From Actinomadura luteofluorescens (GTDB lineage Bacteria > Actinomycetota > Actinomycetes > Streptosporangiales > Streptosporangiaceae), in NCBI RefSeq assembly GCF_013409365.1, contig NZ_JACCBA010000001.1:5270001-5334000 (forward strand): a stretch of DNA of 64,000 nt. Direction: 5' to 3'. Both the position numbers and the translations under genes were made by a program. Below, piece by piece: positions 35,914 through 44,138 of the stretch; position 1 is the stretch's first letter, and every line of letters begins with the position of its first letter. The notes below the pieces were generated by a model. The model saw nothing but the letters and a program-made list of their open reading frames with translations, ran no database searches and was not told the DNA's origin.

Positions 35914-36237
35914 CTAGCGCCCGCGCGTGCGGCGGTAGACGATCAAGCCGGCGATCGGGGCCATCACCAGGTAGTACACCCCCCAGAGGGGCAGTTGGGG
36001 GCCCGGCCAGCCGACTTCTCGGCGCTCCCCGCGGGGGCCTGCGCAGTACATCGTGTGGTTGGTGCCCTTGTTCACTCGGTCGGCGACGACGAAGAGATCC
36101 GAGTAGGGCGCGTCGCAGAGCCACGGGGCCGCCAGTTGGGCCTGAATCGGGAACAGGATGATGCTGATGTACGCGATGAACGCGGTGATCGGCACCATCA
36201 CGAGGAGTGCGATGAGCACACTGCGCCGAGGCCTCAT
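35914..36237 (-). CDS. Small membrane protein with two helices
   Basis: 107 aa with membrane segments near both ends: VLIALLVMVPITAFIAYISI and LPLWGVYYLVMAPIAGLIVY. The loop between them is extracytoplasmic and has two Cys (LCDAP, MYCAGP) that could pair. The family is not recognised. The ATG overlaps the TGA of the preceding lipoprotein gene (ATGA at 36234-36237), so the pair forms an operon. GAAGGTGAA lies upstream of the start. Confidence 0.7.
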   Translation of the reverse strand: MRPRRSVLIALLVMVPITAFIAYISIILFPIQAQLAAPWLCDAPYSDLFVVADRVNKGTNHTMYCAGPRGERREVGWPGPQLPLWGVYYLVMAPIAGLIVYRRTRGR

Positions 36238-36815
36238 GCGCGGTTCACCTTCGTGAATCGTCCGTCTGCCGTGAAGGCGACCACGGCGTCCGCGCGGGGA
36301 CGAGACGGCGACGTTGATCTCGGGGGCGGAGACGCCGCGGGTGACTGTGATCGATTCGACGTAGCCGTCTTCGTAGCGCGTCCTGGCCATGGCCGTGTCG
36401 ACGAGTTCCTCCACGTCGCGGAGTCCGGCCACCTCCTGGACGGTGAAGGCCGCGGCGGGGTCGTCGGCGCCGACCTTCACGGGCGACGGGTCGCCCAGAC
36501 CGTCCGCCGTGTAGGTCAGCTCATCGAGCCGGTCGGCCTCCTGGGGCCGCGCACGCGAGCGGTCACACCGGCGTCCCGGGAGTCGAGGGTGAGCTTGACG
36601 AAGCTGAGGGTCCTCGTCCGGTAATGGACGGTCATGGCGCCCATCGCGCCCCGGACCAGCGCCGTGGTGAGGCCGCCGCCGCGGTGCCGCATCTCCGAGA
36701 CGAACTCTTCCCTGGGCGTGGCACCGCAACCGGCGAGCGCGGCGGCCAGTGCCAGCGCTGACGCCGCGCGGGCGACCCGGTGGGCGCGGGTCCGCGGATG
36801 ATCTAGGTGTGGCAC
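36234..36815 (-). pseudogene. Lipoprotein gene with two compensating frameshifts
   Basis: The GTG start at 36815 (TACGAT six bases upstream) opens a signal peptide with lipobox ALAGC, so the product would be a lipoprotein. The first frame runs to about 36545 (SFVKLTLDSRDAGVTARVRG), after which the sensible protein continues in another frame (QEADRLDELTYTADGLGDPS, TMARTRYEDGYVESITVTRG). Near 36296 it returns to the first frame (DAVVAFTADGRFTKVNRA) and stops at 36234. The switches coincide with G4 runs on the plus strand at 36543-36546 (one base short) and 36296-36299 (one base extra). The total is about 193 aa. Whether it is a real mutation or a sequence error is unresolved. Confidence 0.7.
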
Positions 36816-36876
36816 CAGGTGATCGTAGCGATTCCGGCATATCCGACGGACTGGAGGTTCGGCCTGTTGGGGCAGC

Positions 36877-37767
36877 TCAGTTCGTCCGGTAGTGGCGGCG
36901 CAGCGCGATGCCCGCCGCGACGCCGCCCGCGAGGGCCCCGGCGCCCGCGGCGGCGGGCAGCGCGACCATCGTGACCTTGCGGCCCGTGCGGAAGTCGTGG
37001 ATCGGCCAGCCGTGGTCCCGGGCGTGGGCGCGCAGCTCGGCGTCGGGGTTCACGGCGTGCGGGTGGCCGACGGCGGTCAGCATCGGCAGGTCGTTGATCG
37101 AGTCGCTGTAGGCGGAGCAGCGCGCGAGGTCGAGCCCCTCGCGCTGCGCCAGGGCCCGCACGGCCTCCGCCTTCGCCGGCCCGTGCAGCAGGTTCCCGAC
37201 GAGCCTGCCGGTGTAGACGCCCTCGCGGGTCTCGGCGACCGTGCCGAGCGCGCCGGTGAGGCCGAGCCGGTGCGCGATCGTCCGGGCGACCTCGACGGGC
37301 GTGGCGGTGACGAGCCACACCTGCTGCCCGGAGTCGAGGTGCTGGAGGGCGAGGGTGCGGGTGCCGTGCCAGATGCGGTCGGCCATCACCTCGTCGTAGA
37401 TCTCCTCGCTCAGCTTGACGATCCCGCTGACCTTCTGCCCGGCGACGAACGTGAGCGCGGCCTCCTTGGCGCTGCCGATGTGCTCGGAGTTCTCGCTGCC
37501 GCGCAGCCGGAAGGCGGCCTGCCCCCAGGCGAACATGGCGAGGTCGCGCATGGTGAACAGCTTGCGGGCGGCGAGGCCGCGCGCGAAGTAGTAGATGGAC
37601 GCGCCGCGCATCATCGTGTTGTCGACGTCGAAGAACGCCGCCGCGGCGGGGTCGGGAGCGGGGAGCGGGGCGAACTCGGCCGCCGCGGCGGCGGCCACCT
37701 GACCCGCGCTCTTGTGGTCCTCGTCCCTGCCGCGTCCCCAGAAACCGGGCTGCCAGAATCGCCGCAT
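36877..37767 (-). CDS. HAD-IB family phosphatase
   Basis: About 296 aa. Motif I is FFDVDNTMMRGASI (DxDNT), motif II is WLVTATP, and motif IV is SAYSDSINDLPMLTAVG. It belongs to the SerB/IB group with a C-terminal hydrophobic tail (VTMVALPAAAGAGALAGGVA) that could anchor it. In streptomycetes a HAD hydrolase of this type lies next to bldN/rsbN. The start at ATG 37767 is chosen because TAGGCT lies seven bases upstream; an upstream in-frame ATG at 37833 would overlap the preceding ORF. Confidence 0.9.
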   Translation of the reverse strand: MRRFWQPGFWGRGRDEDHKSAGQVAAAAAAEFAPLPAPDPAAAAFFDVDNTMMRGASIYYFARGLAARKLFTMRDLAMFAWGQAAFRLRGSENSEHIGSAKEAALTFVAGQKVSGIVKLSEEIYDEVMADRIWHGTRTLALQHLDSGQQVWLVTATPVEVARTIAHRLGLTGALGTVAETREGVYTGRLVGNLLHGPAKAEAVRALAQREGLDLARCSAYSDSINDLPMLTAVGHPHAVNPDAELRAHARDHGWPIHDFRTGRKVTMVALPAAAGAGALAGGVAAGIALRRHYRTN

Positions 37768-37777
37768 GAGGCGAAGC

Positions 37778-38065
37778 CTAGTCAACCGCCTCCCCGCGGC
37801 CGTCCCCGCGGCCGTGATTGCGACAGTCCTCACTCCTGTCGCTCGCGGCCTCCATCAACCGCTCGCGCAGCACGGCGCGGAACCGCGGGTCCGGTCCCGC
37901 GGCGCTCTCCCGCAGCCGGGCCAGCGCGTTCCCCTGCTCTGCGATCTTTTCCCGCCTCGTCAACACCGGGCTCTCACTGGCCGCTCCCTTGCGGACTCGT
38001 GGCGCGAACGCTCCTGTCCGCTTGAACGATCGGAAGGTGGGCCGGGTTACGGCCCGAAAGTTCAT
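37778..38065 (-). CDS. Short RsbN/DUF5667-like ORF, possible truncated anti-sigma factor
   Basis: A 95-aa frame between bldN and the HAD gene. Its middle (EKIAEQGNALARLRESAAGP, then DPRFRAVLRERLMEAA) resembles the start of DUF5667/RsbN-type anti-sigma proteins (ALxxL, DPxFRxxLRxRL). It then stops after a short charged tail with no membrane segment, whereas RsbN has one. The ATG lies in an unusually A/T-rich patch (TTTATTAATGAAC). In Streptomyces the gene in this place is rsbN, encoding the BldN anti-sigma factor. It could be a truncated or degenerate rsbN. Confidence 0.45.
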   Translation of the reverse strand: MNFRAVTRPTFRSFKRTGAFAPRVRKGAASESPVLTRREKIAEQGNALARLRESAAGPDPRFRAVLRERLMEAASDRSEDCRNHGRGDGRGEAVD

Positions 38066-38149
38066 TAATAAACTATCTAACGGGCCGGAAGCACCGCCCG
38101 CCGGTACGGCGGTCCGGGGTTCCAGCAGGTCGGTGGTCCGGCGGATCGG

Positions 38150-38827
38150 TCAGCCGCGCAGGTCGTCCGGGAGCATACGGGCCAGCGAGCGGACCGCGCG
38201 ATACTGCAGCGCCTTGATCGCGCCGGGCTTCTTGTCCATGATCAGCGCGGTCTCGGCGACCGACAGCCCGTGCAGGAAGCGCAGCACGACGCACTCCTGC
38301 TGTTCGGAGTTCAGCCGCTGGACGGCCCGCAGCAGGGTCCGGTTGGTCATCGCGTCCAGGACGGCCCGCTCCGGCCCCTCCTGCGGGCGGTCCGGCTCGA
38401 CCAGCTCGGCGGTGCAGACCTCCAGCCGGTAGCGGCCGGACTTGAAGTGGTCGGCGACCAGGTTGCGGGCGATCGTCACCAGCCAGGCGCCGAAGTCCTT
38501 GCCCTGCCAGTGGAAGTCGCAAATGCGGCGCAGGGCCCGCAGGAACGTCTCGCTGGTGAGGTCCTCGGTGAGCGCGTGCGTCCCGACGCGGTAGTAGACG
38601 TACCGGTAGACGAGCTCGACGTAGTGGTCGTAGAGGGAGCCGAACGCCTCGGCGTCGCCGTCCCGCGCCCGCAGGACCAGGGCCTTGAGCATCTCGGCCC
38701 GCTCGGCGGCCTGGTCGGCGGCGCGGTCGGAGGCACGGTCCCCGGCCCGGCCGGCCGGACGCGCGAGAGGGCCGCGGGAATGGCGAGGAAGCGGGATGAC
38801 CCCGGCATCGAGGGTCAAGCTGCTCAT
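38150..38827 (-). CDS. bldN: ECF sigma factor BldN (SigN) homologue
   Basis: 225 aa. An N-terminal tail rich in Arg/Ala (about 1-55) precedes sigma region 2 (DAEAFGSLYDHYVELVYRYV, YYRVGTHALTEDLTSETFLR, WLVTIARNLVADHFKSGRYR) and region 4 (RLNSEQQECVVLRFLHGLSV, KPGAIKALQYRAVRSLARML). The wording is close to Streptomyces BldN, the ECF sigma for aerial mycelium and chaplin genes, which is made as a pro-protein. The ATG at 38827 has GAGGAGAA five bases upstream. It is divergent from the 7TM-ABM gene. Confidence 0.88.
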   Translation of the reverse strand: MSSLTLDAGVIPLPRHSRGPLARPAGRAGDRASDRAADQAAERAEMLKALVLRARDGDAEAFGSLYDHYVELVYRYVYYRVGTHALTEDLTSETFLRALRRICDFHWQGKDFGAWLVTIARNLVADHFKSGRYRLEVCTAELVEPDRPQEGPERAVLDAMTNRTLLRAVQRLNSEQQECVVLRFLHGLSVAETALIMDKKPGAIKALQYRAVRSLARMLPDDLRG

Positions 38828-38961
38828 GCAGTTCTCCTCGGGGCTTACGCGACCTCCGGCGTGAAGTGCCACTCTAGATACCGAAAGGTACGCGAGGCAA
38901 TGGTGCGTTCCTTGGCCGCGGTTACCCGTCAACCCCCCGGATCGGGCACCATGGGTGCGCG

Positions 38962-40308
38962 ATGGTCGATGCTCTTCTCGCGTTGCTGGCGACCCTTGGT
39001 GCCCTGGCGGCCACCGGGTTGCTGGTTCAGCGCGCCTACAAGGACCGGCTGCTCTATCTGATCGCCTGGTCGTTCACGCAGGTCGGGCTCACGCTCGCGC
39101 TGCTGTCCATGAGCCTCGGCTTCATGATGGGGTTCAACGGCGCGTTCTTTCGCGTCATGGAACTCGGCGCCGCGCTGGTCGGCCCGGTGTGGCTCGCGCT
39201 CGGCATGATCGAACTGATCGCGCGGTACGTGCAGGTCCGGTTCGGCGCCTGGCTCTTCACGATCTCCTACACGGTCGTCGCGATCGTGATCCTGATCCTG
39301 GACCCGCTCAAGGGCTCGCTCGGCAAGAGCCTGCCGAAGCCGAGCGCCACCTACGACGCGCTGCCGCTGCTGCTGATCGACGGCTCGCACGTCGTCGCCG
39401 TGCTCGCGCTGGCCGGGTGCACCGGGGTGACCGCCTGGCTCGCCAGCAAGCGCGACCAGGAGGCCGCCGAGCTGCTCATCCCGGTGGCGCTGGTCGCCCT
39501 CGCGGGCGTCCTGGTGGTCAGCGGCACCCGCGGGTTCCTGCCCGCGCCGCTCGCGGTGATCGCGCTCGGCGCCGCCGCCGGGCTGGTCTGGTACGGCGCG
39601 ATGCGCACGATCCCCGTGTACGACGAGGACGCCGAGGGCTACGACGAGTACGGGGACGAGCCCGCGACCGGGTACGAGGAGCAGGGCTACAGCAAGGCGG
39701 CCAAGGCGGCCAAGGCGGCCAAGGCCGAGCCCGTCCCGGCGCCGACCCCGCCGCCCGACCCCCGGCGCGAACTGCGCTTCCCCGAGCCGGCCTCCGAGGA
39801 ACTGCGTTACCCCGAGAACACCAGCATCCCGGAGCAGCCCGCCTACCCGGCGCACGGCGACCCCGCCGGGCCCACGACGGTGGACGGCCCGCTCGCCGGT
39901 CCGCTCGACCGGTCCCCGCTCGACCGGTCCCCGCTCGCCGGGCTCGCCAAGCCGGGCGCGCTCGGCGGCGACCTGGCGAACGCGTGCGGCCAGATCACCG
40001 TCTACACGCTGCTGGACGGGCGTGAGGACGCCTTCGACCGGCTCGCCGCCGACCTGGTGAAGGCCGCGCTGGCGACCGAGCCCGAGACGCTGGTCTTCGC
40101 CTGCCACGAGGTGGTCGGCGGCCCCACGCAGCGGATCTTCTACCAGCTGTTCCGGGACCAGGCCGCGTTCGCCGCGCACCGCCGCCAGCCGCACCTGCAG
40201 CGCTTCCTGGGCGAGTCGCGCACCCACGTGATCGCCACGAACGTGATCGAGCTGAAGCTCGGTCCCGCCAAGGTGCCGCTCCCGGCGCCGGAGTTCCCCG
40301 GGAGGTGA
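38962..40308 (+). CDS. Seven-helix membrane protein fused to an ABM-like domain
   Basis: 448 aa. Residues about 1-215 hold seven hydrophobic segments (for example LLALLATLGALAATGLL, FTQVGLTLALLSMSLGFMMG, LFTISYTVVAIVILIL). Residues 216-335 are low-complexity and acidic, then Lys/Ala and Pro-rich, with KAAKAAKAAKA and LDRSPLDRSPLAG repeats. Residues about 345-440 resemble the antibiotic-biosynthesis-monooxygenase fold (ITVYTLLDGREDAFDRLAAD, then TQRIFYQLFRDQAAFAAHRR). The function is unknown. It is followed one base later by the glutaredoxin gene and then rex, so a redox or electron-transfer role is possible. Confidence 0.75.
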   Translation: MVDALLALLATLGALAATGLLVQRAYKDRLLYLIAWSFTQVGLTLALLSMSLGFMMGFNGAFFRVMELGAALVGPVWLALGMIELIARYVQVRFGAWLFTISYTVVAIVILILDPLKGSLGKSLPKPSATYDALPLLLIDGSHVVAVLALAGCTGVTAWLASKRDQEAAELLIPVALVALAGVLVVSGTRGFLPAPLAVIALGAAAGLVWYGAMRTIPVYDEDAEGYDEYGDEPATGYEEQGYSKAAKAAKAAKAEPVPAPTPPPDPRRELRFPEPASEELRYPENTSIPEQPAYPAHGDPAGPTTVDGPLAGPLDRSPLDRSPLAGLAKPGALGGDLANACGQITVYTLLDGREDAFDRLAADLVKAALATEPETLVFACHEVVGGPTQRIFYQLFRDQAAFAAHRRQPHLQRFLGESRTHVIATNVIELKLGPAKVPLPAPEFPGR

Positions 40309-40309
40309 C

Positions 40310-40561
40310 ATGGCGCGCGACATCATGATCACGCTGCTCGGCAAGCCCGGCTGCCACCTGTGCGAGGACGCCCGCGCGGTGGTCGAGCGCGTCGCCCGCG
40401 ACCTGGACGTGCCGTGGGAGGAGCGCGACATCACGCGGTCCGAGCAGGACACCGAGCAGTACTGGGAGCAGATCCCCGTCACGCTGATCAACGGCGTCCA
40501 GCACGACTTCTGGCGCGTCGACGAGGCCCGCCTGCGCGCGGCGATCGCGAACCTGCGCTAA
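40310..40561 (+). CDS. Glutaredoxin-like thioredoxin-fold protein
   Basis: 83 aa, DUF836/glutaredoxin type. The active site is CHLC in LLGKPGCHLCEDARAVVERV, followed by WEERDIT, cis-Pro IPVTLING and the C-terminal helix LRAAIANLR. It is directly downstream of the 7TM-ABM gene and upstream of rex, an arrangement also found in streptomycetes. An in-frame ATG five codons later is possible. Confidence 0.9.
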   Translation: MARDIMITLLGKPGCHLCEDARAVVERVARDLDVPWEERDITRSEQDTEQYWEQIPVTLINGVQHDFWRVDEARLRAAIANLR

Positions 40562-40729
40562 GCCCCTGCCCCGGGCGCCCGTGCTGGACCGGCCGCCTGC
40601 CAGGGCATGTCTGGTCGGTCACACCCGTCCGCTTCGTGGTACTTCGCCCGTATGCTGAAAAGGCCCTGATGGCCGCCCTTTCCGGGGCGCCGTCCGGTGC
40701 GCGCGCCGTCCGCCGAACCGGGGGCGACT

Positions 40730-40757
40730 TTGTGCGCGTATTCACAAGGGCTTAACC
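40730..40757 (+). promoter_or_regulatory. Rex operator overlapping the rex promoter
   Basis: TTGTGCGCGTATTCACAA (40730-40747) has the Rex operator outline TTGTG-N8-CACAA. TTGTGC can also act as the -35 and TTAACC (40752-40757) as the -10, 16 bases apart, so binding of Rex would block its own promoter. rex starts at 40791. Confidence 0.85.
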
Positions 40758-40790
40758 TGGGGGACACACCGTCGAGCCGAAGAGCAGGCC

Positions 40791-41531
40791 GTGACACCTC
40801 GACAGAACCGCCACCGCGACCGCGCGGGCCGCGGCATCCCCGAAGCCACCGTGGCGCGGCTCCCGGTCTACCTGCGGGCCCTCACCGGGCTCCAGGAGCG
40901 CGACGTCGCGACCGTCTCCTCCGAGGAGCTCGCGGCCGCGGCCGGCGTCAACTCGGCCAAGCTCCGCAAGGACCTGTCCCACCTCGGCTCCTACGGCACC
41001 CGCGGCGTCGGCTACGAGGTGGAGTACCTCGTCTACCAGATCTCCCGCGAGCTCGGCCTCACCCAGGACTGGGTCGTCGCCATCATCGGCGTCGGCAACC
41101 TCGGCCGGGCCCTGGCCGGCTACGGCGGTTTCGCGTCCCGCGGCTTCCGCGTGGCGGGCCTGCTCGACGCCGACGAGTCCATCGTCGGGCAGGAGATCTC
41201 CGGCATGACGGTGGAGCACACCGACCGGCTGGAGGACATGATCGCCGGGCACGGGGTGTCCATCGCCGTGATCGCGACCCCGGCCGGGGCCGCCCAGGGG
41301 GTGTGCGACCGCGTGGTCGCCGCCGGCGTGACGAGCGTTCTGAACTTCGCCCCCGTGGTGCTGTCGGTGCCCGACGGGGTGGACGTGCGCAAGGTCGATC
41401 TGTCCATCGAGCTGCAGATTCTCGCGTTCCACGAGCAGCGCAAGGCGGGCGGGCCCGACGGCTTCGCCCCGCTGGCGCCCGCGGAGGCGCCGGCCGGCGC
41501 TGCGCAGTACGTGGAAACGGTGGAAGCATGA
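40791..41531 (+). CDS. rex: Redox-sensing transcriptional repressor Rex
   Basis: 246 aa. N-terminal winged helix (GIPEATVARLPVYLRALTGL, VSSEELAAAAGVNSAKLRKD, LSHLGSYGTRGVGY) and a C-terminal Rossmann NAD(H) domain (VAIIGVGNLGRALAGYGGFA, AGLLDADESIVGQEI, VIATPAGAAQGV, VLNFAPVVLSVPDGV). The C-terminal swap helix is present. Rex senses NADH/NAD+ and represses respiratory and heme genes. It has its own operator just upstream. The GTG start with AGCAGG upstream is plausible. hemA follows after about 145 bases. Confidence 0.97.
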   Translation: MTPRQNRHRDRAGRGIPEATVARLPVYLRALTGLQERDVATVSSEELAAAAGVNSAKLRKDLSHLGSYGTRGVGYEVEYLVYQISRELGLTQDWVVAIIGVGNLGRALAGYGGFASRGFRVAGLLDADESIVGQEISGMTVEHTDRLEDMIAGHGVSIAVIATPAGAAQGVCDRVVAAGVTSVLNFAPVVLSVPDGVDVRKVDLSIELQILAFHEQRKAGGPDGFAPLAPAEAPAGAAQYVETVEA

Positions 41532-41676
41532 GGGGGACAAATCGGGGGGCGTGGAGGATCGCCCCCTCATCGACACGTCTGAGCGGAGCGGTTCAGGGGG
41601 CGGCGGACGGCCCCTTCTCACCAGGAGCTCGCACGGCGCGGGTGGGCGGAGACTCGGAAGATGCTGGAGACGGCGA

Positions 41677-43221
41677 ATGAGCATTCTGGTCGTAGGCCTC
41701 AGCCACCGAAGCGCGCCCGTGGCGGTGCTGGAGCGGGCCGCGGTCGCCGGTGACGATCTCGTCAAGTTGTTGCACGCCGTGCACGCCTCCCCGAACGTCG
41801 CGGAGGCCGCCATCGTCTCGACCTGCAACCGGGTCGAGATCTACGCGGTCGTCGGCAAGTTCCACGGCGGCGTCTCGGCGATCTCGGAGCTGCTGGCCCT
41901 GCACTCCGGCGTCCCGATGGACGACCTGTCGCGGCACCTGTACGTCCACTACGAGGAGCGGGCCGTCCAGCACGCGTTCGCCGTGGCGTGCGGGCTGGAG
42001 TCGATGGTCGTCGGCGAGGGGCAGATCCTCGGGCAGATCCGGCAGGCGTTCCGGCTGGCCCAGGAGGAGGGCACGCTCGGCCGCGACCTGTACGACGTCC
42101 TGCAGCAGTCGCTGCGGGTCGGCAAGCGCGCCCACCACGAGACGGGGATCGACAAGGCCGGCGCGTCGCTGGTCAGCGTGGGCCTGGACGTCGCCGCCCG
42201 GCACCTCGGCCCCCTCGGGGGCGTCCGCGCGCTGGTGGTCGGCGCCGGCTCGATGAGCTCGCTGGCCGCCGCCACCCTGAGCCGCGCCGGGGCGCGCGAG
42301 ATCGTGGTCGCCAACCGGACCCCCGCGCGGGCCGCGCGCCTCGCCGAGTCGCTGGACGTCCCGTCCCGCGCGATCGAGCTGGCGGAGCTGGACGCGGCCC
42401 TCGCCGAGGCCGACCTCGTGGTGTCGTGCACCGGCGCCGCCGGCCTGGTGATCACCGCCGGGCAGCTCGCGGCCCGCGGGATCGGGGCGGACGGGCGGCG
42501 CCGCTTCCTGCTCGACCTGGCGCTCCCGCACGACGTGGACCGCTCCGTCCGGGACCTGCCGGGCGTCGAGCTGGCCGGCCTGGACGACCTGCGCACCGCG
42601 CAGGAGGCCACGCAGGCCATCGGCCCGGAGGCGGTCGAGGCCGTGCGGCGGATCGTGTGCACGGAGGTCGAGGCGTTCCTCAGCGCCGCCCGCGCCGCCG
42701 CGGTCGCGCCCACCGTCGTCGCGCTGCGCAGCAAGGCGGCCGAGGTGGTGGAGGCCGAGCTGACCCGGCTGACCGGGCGGGTTCCGGAGATGGACGTCCG
42801 GGCCCGCAAGGAGATCGAGCAGACCGTGCGGCGCGTGGTGGACAAGCTGCTCCACGCGCCGACCGTCAAGGTCAAGGAGCTGGCGGCGGCGCCGGGCGGC
42901 GACTCCTACGCCGACGCGCTGCGCGAGCTGTTCGACCTGGACCCGAAGGCCCCCGAGGCGGTGGCCCGGGCGGACATGGGCGACGCCGAGGTCGGCGCCG
43001 CCTGGGATCCGAACCCCGACTGCGCGGATGCCGACTGCGTCAGCCCAGCGTCCTTGCCGGGGCAGGAGGCCATGTCAGAGGCGATGTCAGAGGCGATGTC
43101 CGACGCCATGTCCGAGCCGCCGGACGGTGTGAACGTCGAGACGGTGAACGCGCAGGCCGCGAGCGTGCGGGCGGTCAGCGCCCGCGACGCCGTCCCGGCG
43201 CACGAAGGAGAAGAAGCGTGA
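41677..43221 (+). CDS. hemA: Glutamyl-tRNA reductase
   Basis: 514 aa, first enzyme of C5 tetrapyrrole synthesis. Catalytic Cys50 is in STCNRVEIY. Further features are GLESMVVGEGQILGQIRQAF, the NADPH loop VVGAGSMSSLAAATLSRAGA, and the helical dimerisation domain with ARKEIEQTVRRVVDKLLHAP. Beyond the family's usual end there is an extra acidic tail of about 85 residues carrying the four-fold repeat (A)MSEAMSEAMSDAMSEP. The start MSILVVGLSHRSAP is the family start; longer frames upstream are spurious. The stop overlaps hemC as GTGA. Confidence 0.96.
   Translation: MSILVVGLSHRSAPVAVLERAAVAGDDLVKLLHAVHASPNVAEAAIVSTCNRVEIYAVVGKFHGGVSAISELLALHSGVPMDDLSRHLYVHYEERAVQHAFAVACGLESMVVGEGQILGQIRQAFRLAQEEGTLGRDLYDVLQQSLRVGKRAHHETGIDKAGASLVSVGLDVAARHLGPLGGVRALVVGAGSMSSLAAATLSRAGAREIVVANRTPARAARLAESLDVPSRAIELAELDAALAEADLVVSCTGAAGLVITAGQLAARGIGADGRRRFLLDLALPHDVDRSVRDLPGVELAGLDDLRTAQEATQAIGPEAVEAVRRIVCTEVEAFLSAARAAAVAPTVVALRSKAAEVVEAELTRLTGRVPEMDVRARKEIEQTVRRVVDKLLHAPTVKVKELAAAPGGDSYADALRELFDLDPKAPEAVARADMGDAEVGAAWDPNPDCADADCVSPASLPGQEAMSEAMSEAMSDAMSEPPDGVNVETVNAQAASVRAVSARDAVPAHEGEEA
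43069..43116 (+). repeat. Four 12-bp tandem repeats in the hemA tail
   Basis: Four units of the form GC(C/G)ATGTC(A/C)GA(G/C) at 43069, 43081, 43093 and 43105 encode AMSE-type repeats. The period is a multiple of three, so copy-number change would keep the frame. Confidence 0.85.
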
Positions 43222-44138
43222 GTACCGGGAGCAGGGGCCCGCTCCGGCTGGGCACCCGCAAGAGCCTGATGGCGACGACCCAGTCGCAGGGCGTCGCCGA
43301 CGCGTTGTCGCGGCTCACGGGGCATGCGGTGGAGCTTGTCGGGGTAACGACGCAGGGTGACGTCTCCAAGGCACTGCTCGCCCAGATCGGCGGCACGGGC
43401 GTGTTCGTCAACGCGCTCCGCGACAAGGTGCTGTCCGGCGAGGTGGACTTCGCGGTGCACTCGCTGAAGGACCTGCCGACGTCCGAGACGCCCGGGATCG
43501 CCCTCGCCGCCACCCCGGCCCGCGACGACGCCCGCGACGCCCTGTGCGGCCCCGCCAAGCTCGCCGACCTGCCGCGCGGCGCCCGGATCGGCACCGGCTC
43601 GCCGCGCCGCGTCGCGCAGCTGCGCGCGCTCCGCCCGGACCTGGAGATCGTCCCGATCCGCGGCAACGCCGACACCCGGCTGCGCAAGGTCACCGACGGC
43701 GAGCTGGACGCCGTGGTGCTGGCGCACGCGGGCCTGAAGAGGATCGGCCGGCTGGACGCGGTGAGCGAGGTCTTCGACCCCGACCAGATGCTGCCCGCCC
43801 CGGGGCAGGGTTCGCTCGCGCTCGAATGCCGCGCCGACCGGGACGACCTGCGCGCCCTGCTCGGGACGATCGACGACGCCCCGACCCGGCGCGCCGTCAC
43901 CGCCGAGCGGACGGTCCTGGCGGTGCTGGAGGCGGGCTGCTCCGCGCCCGTGGGAACATACGCTGCCGAAGTAGATGAAAGGCTGCATCTGACGGCGACC
44001 GTCGCGGCGTACGACGGCAGCAGGCAGGTGCGGCTGTCCGCAAGCGGCCACCCGGACGCCGCGGAGCAGCTCGGACGCGATCTCGCGGACCGGCTGCTCG
44101 CGCAGGGGGCCGACCAGTTGATGGGGGAACGCGAGTGA
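43218..44138 (+). CDS. hemC: Hydroxymethylbilane synthase (porphobilinogen deaminase)
   Basis: 306 aa. The N-terminus is LRLGTRKSLMATTQSQGVAD. Catalytic Asp and substrate loop: EVDFAVHSLKDLPTSE. RIGTGSPRRVAQL, IRGNADTRLRKV and LPAPGQGSLALECR follow. The dipyrromethane-cofactor Cys lies in LEAGCSAPVGTYA. The GTG start overlaps the stop of hemA, and its own stop overlaps the start of the fused cobA-hemD gene, so hemA, hemC and cobA-hemD are translationally coupled. Confidence 0.97.
   Translation: MSTGSRGPLRLGTRKSLMATTQSQGVADALSRLTGHAVELVGVTTQGDVSKALLAQIGGTGVFVNALRDKVLSGEVDFAVHSLKDLPTSETPGIALAATPARDDARDALCGPAKLADLPRGARIGTGSPRRVAQLRALRPDLEIVPIRGNADTRLRKVTDGELDAVVLAHAGLKRIGRLDAVSEVFDPDQMLPAPGQGSLALECRADRDDLRALLGTIDDAPTRRAVTAERTVLAVLEAGCSAPVGTYAAEVDERLHLTATVAAYDGSRQVRLSASGHPDAAEQLGRDLADRLLAQGADQLMGERE

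Noticed and set aside
38060..38085. A/T-rich patch TTCATTAATAAACTATCTAA considered as an attachment or integration scar
   Set aside because: No flanking direct repeats, tRNA or integrase; it is more simply the promoter/start region of the short ORF upstream of the HAD gene.
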